The position numbers and the translations under genes were made by a program. From Bacteroidota bacterium (lineage in GTDB: Bacteria > Bacteroidota > Bacteroidia > UKL13-3): a stretch of 64,000 nt of DNA. Below, piece by piece: positions 62,293 through 64,000 of this stretch. A model generated the notes under the pieces. That model was not told where the DNA came from and did no database searches. It was given only the letters and a program-made list of their open reading frames with translations. The stretch spans positions 62,001-126,000 of the forward strand of contig JAIYAT010000035.1 in the NCBI GenBank assembly GCA_027488905.1, written 5' to 3'. Within the stretch, counting starts at the first letter, position 1; every line of letters begins with the position of its first letter.

Positions 62293-62367
62293 AGCACCTC
62301 AGCTATCGCTCCATTTTTGGCTGTTGGTTTTTAGCATTTGGCAGTTAGCCATGCCAATGGCCAAAAG

Positions 62368-62382
62368 CCAACTGCTAAAAGC
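62368..62382. repeat. 15-bp dispersed repeat, copy 1
   Basis: CCAACTGCTAAAAGC; an identical copy lies at 63156-63170. The surrounding sequence is itself rich in related GGCTTTTGGC and GCAGTTAGCC words in both directions. Confidence 0.75.
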
Positions 62383-62387
62383 CGTTC

Positions 62388-62418
62388 TTGCTTTCCAACA
62401 ATATTTTATTAACCTTTG
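62388..62418 (+). promoter_or_regulatory. Candidate promoter of the orphan lipoprotein gene
   Basis: TTG (62388-62390), 20 bases, AACCTTTG (62411-62418), one mismatch from TAnnTTTG; 22 bases before the ATG at 62441. Confidence 0.4.
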
Positions 62419-62440
62419 ATAAGCCCAATTTTTATAGCTT

Positions 62441-63103
62441 ATGAATCCTAAACTCATTTTTAAACCTTTTTACACAAGTCTAAAATTACTTTTGCTTTTG
62501 TCTATATTTTTTGGAATTAGCAATTGTAAAAGAGACATTGATGGCCCTTGTGATAAGTCGAATATATACTATGATACCTCTTATTTTGAAAAGAATGAAA
62601 GAGACCTACTACCAGATTGGGAAGGAGATTCCCTCTTTTTTTATTCTGATGCAGGCGATACAGCCTATCTGTTTTGCAAATCACAATATTTAGGGATTAC
62701 TTATGATTACCCTGGTCGTAATGGTTCCACTTGGTGCAGTTGGACCGAAACTTATCCCTATGAATCATTTGGTGCAACTTATAGTTCAAACAATTCAGAA
62801 TTGAATAATATAAGTATCCAAATTTACAAAGAATCCTATTCAAAATATGACCAAAGCAATCCACCTTTTAGGCAGGCTAAAATTGATATTTCAAAATATG
62901 GGATATATGACTTATTAATTTTTGACGGAAAAATTCAACCAGATGATTCCGTTTTGTTAACTAATGGAAAATACGAAGTTGGGATTTTGGATGATGATTC
63001 GAAGATAATTAGAACCACAATGAATCTGAATGTTGGTTTAATGATAATGGAGACCAAAAATGTAAAAAAATGGACCTTATTTAGATATACTTTAGTTAAT
63101 TAA
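62441..63103 (+). CDS. Orphan lipoprotein of unknown function
   Basis: A 220-residue protein with an N-terminal hydrophobic signal (LKLLLLLSIFFGISNC) whose lipobox ISNC marks a lipoprotein. The mature part is acidic, tyrosine- and serine-rich and probably beta-structured (SLFFYSDAGDTAYLFC, YSSNNSELNNISIQIYKESY). I recognise no family. It lies alone in a repeat-rich stretch with identical 15-bp repeats on both sides, suggesting accessory content. Confidence 0.75.
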   Translation: MNPKLIFKPFYTSLKLLLLLSIFFGISNCKRDIDGPCDKSNIYYDTSYFEKNERDLLPDWEGDSLFFYSDAGDTAYLFCKSQYLGITYDYPGRNGSTWCSWTETYPYESFGATYSSNNSELNNISIQIYKESYSKYDQSNPPFRQAKIDISKYGIYDLLIFDGKIQPDDSVLLTNGKYEVGILDDDSKIIRTTMNLNVGLMIMETKNVKKWTLFRYTLVN

Positions 63104-63155
63104 TCTTACAAACCTTGTTGGCCTGATGGCTTAATTCTTTGCCAACCGCCAACCA

Positions 63156-63170
63156 CCAACTGCTAAAAGC
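63156..63170. repeat. 15-bp dispersed repeat, copy 2
   Basis: Same CCAACTGCTAAAAGC as at 62368-62382, same orientation, on the other side of the lipoprotein gene. Confidence 0.75.
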
Positions 63171-63257
63171 TAACTTCCAGCAGCCTTTTTTAAATGATAT
63201 TTTGATAACTTGTAAATATATTGCAAAGGAAAGCCCTGAATAATTTATCGTTTTAAA

Positions 63258-63857
63258 ATGACTTCTCCTTCAGTTTTTACTTCCTTAGATGCCTATGTTG
63301 CCAGGTGCATTTCGCTCTCCGAGGCAGACTTTGCTTACTTTCATGCTCAATTAATGGTTAAGCATTACAAAAAGAAAAGTCGATTACTTAGTGCAGGTGA
63401 AATTTGCTCCTTCGAAGGGTTTATTACCAAGGGTTGTTGTAGAGTTTACTATTTAAATGAAAAAGGAAACGAAGTTGATTTATATTTTGGAATAGAAGAG
63501 TGGTGGGTGAGCGACATGGCCAGTTTTACCCAACAGAAACCATCTAATTTATTTATTGAAACCTTAGAGGATACTGAGTTAATCATCATTAGTTATGAAG
63601 CAAAGGAGCGTTTATTCATTAGAATTCCGGCCTTCGAACGTATGTTTCGGTTAATGGTTCAACGTACCCATGAAACCCTCATGAAACGATTAATTTCTTC
63701 GTTCAGTGAACCTGCAGAAGAGCGTTACTTAAGCTTTGTCGCCAAATATCCTTCCATTGTTCAGCGTGTGCCTCAACACCTTATTGCAGCCTATTTAGGC
63801 ATTACCCCAGAGTTCCTATCGAAAATCAGGTCTAAGTTAAAGGCTAAAAATCTTTGA
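63258..63857 (+). CDS. Crp/Fnr-family transcriptional regulator
   Basis: A 199-residue regulator with an N-terminal cyclic-nucleotide-binding-like barrel (LLSAGEICSFEGFITKGCCR, VDLYFGIEEWWVSDMASF) and a C-terminal helix-turn-helix (VPQHLIAAYLGITPEFLSKI). The barrel lacks the conserved cAMP arginine motif, so the ligand may differ. It precedes a pirin gene on the same strand, which it may control. Confidence 0.88.
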   Translation: MTSPSVFTSLDAYVARCISLSEADFAYFHAQLMVKHYKKKSRLLSAGEICSFEGFITKGCCRVYYLNEKGNEVDLYFGIEEWWVSDMASFTQQKPSNLFIETLEDTELIIISYEAKERLFIRIPAFERMFRLMVQRTHETLMKRLISSFSEPAEERYLSFVAKYPSIVQRVPQHLIAAYLGITPEFLSKIRSKLKAKNL

Positions 63858-63901
63858 TGTTTTTCTTAATCTATTTCAATGTTTAGGTTTTATTCTTGCT
63901 T

Positions 63902-63909
63902 TAATTTTG
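63902..63909 (+). promoter_or_regulatory. -7 box upstream of the pirin gene
   Basis: TAATTTTG is an exact TAnnTTTG match 18 bases before the pirin ATG at 63928. No TTG at the expected distance. Confidence 0.35.
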
Positions 63910-63927
63910 AACCAAATTTAAATCACC

Positions 63928-64000
63928 ATGAATACTATCATCCATAAAGCTGAAACTCGCGGAAAAGCAGATTTCGGTTGGTTAAAATCCTTTCACACTT
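63928..64000 (+). CDS. Pirin-family protein, N-terminal fragment (cut by window end)
   Basis: Only the first 24 residues are in the window: MNTIIHKAETRGKADFGWLK then SFHT. This is the standard pirin opening, in which the early His residues and the GWLKSFHTF-type segment lead into the metal-binding cupin. Pirins bind Fe(II) and some act as quercetinases. The gene continues past position 64000. Confidence 0.8.
   Translation, partial: MNTIIHKAETRGKADFGWLKSFHT

Noticed and set aside
61538-63170. Integrated element using tRNA-Asp as attachment site
   Set aside because: I could not find a direct repeat of the tRNA 3' end downstream, nor an integrase or other mobility gene.
1-64000. Chi- or KOPS-like role for the iterated 10-mer
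   Set aside because: Those motifs are strongly strand-biased along a replichore; here the two orientations are almost equal (9 and 8).
1-64000. Insertion sequences or prophage genes
   Set aside because: No transposase, integrase, terminase or capsid-like protein was seen in any substantial reading frame.

Overview
The window is chromosomal DNA from a member of the Bacteroidota. It is AT-rich (roughly 35% GC by eye) and gene-dense. Several features point to that phylum. Two large secreted proteins end in type IX secretion (T9SS) C-terminal sorting domains. There are PorD-like (DUF4835) and PorE-like proteins, DUF4290, Bacteroidota-type BamD and omega subunits, and a short NuoG. Promoters follow the phylum consensus TTG-N19-21-TAnnTTTG instead of -35/-10 boxes. 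The class cannot be fixed from the sequence alone. Most genes are housekeeping or envelope genes; the only clearly accessory stretch is about 61.6-63.2 kb.

Layout. 0-6 kb: a toxin-antitoxin pair, sbcC-sbcD (DNA-end processing) and ung, with dapD divergent from ung. 6.8-18 kb (mostly minus strand): a TonB-dependent receptor, DUF4290 and recN in one likely operon, then a T9SS cargo protein with PKD-like domains, a DUF922 putative metalloprotease, tRNA-Ser(UGA), a secreted M43 metalloprotease, a YfcE-like phosphoesterase, a rhomboid protease and a beta-rich secreted protein. 18-22.9 kb: serC-serA-DUF1015-mazG, then a thioredoxin-like gene with a small partner. 22.9-35.7 kb: a complete collinear nuoA-N operon for respiratory complex I. 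35.8-41.6 kb: exbB-exbD-exbD-tonB, then a small membrane protein, a PstS-like lipoprotein and a TPR protein. 41.6-48.4 kb: an NlpC/P60 hydrolase, bamD, an unknown anchored protein, rpoZ, coaBC, a porD-like gene, a PorE-like OmpA protein and sixA. 48.6-61.4 kb: a glycosyltransferase, tsaD divergent from tamB, a 2-oxoglutarate/Fe(II)-type oxygenase, a DUF2079 membrane protein, a GlcNAc-kinase-like ATPase, a PLP aminotransferase, a CBS-domain protein and accA. 61.5-64 kb: tRNA-Asp(GUC), an array of about twenty 22-bp repeats, a large interrupted inverted repeat, an orphan lipoprotein, a Crp/Fnr regulator and the start of a pirin gene cut by the window edge.

How the genes fit together. Many products serve the cell envelope. 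Complex I builds the ion gradient, and ExbB/ExbD/TonB pass that energy to outer-membrane receptors such as the one at 6.8-9.0 kb. BamD and TamB help assemble outer-membrane proteins. PorD- and PorE-like proteins are candidates for the machine that exports the two T9SS cargo proteins.

The most unusual signal is not a gene. The 10-mer GGTTTGAACC, or its complement GGTTCAAACC, occurs at least 17 times across the window. It is found on both strands, in all three reading frames and once between genes, where well under one copy would be expected by chance. It looks like a genome-wide iterated DNA element, comparable in behaviour to HIP1 or to DNA-uptake sequences. I do not recognise it as described.
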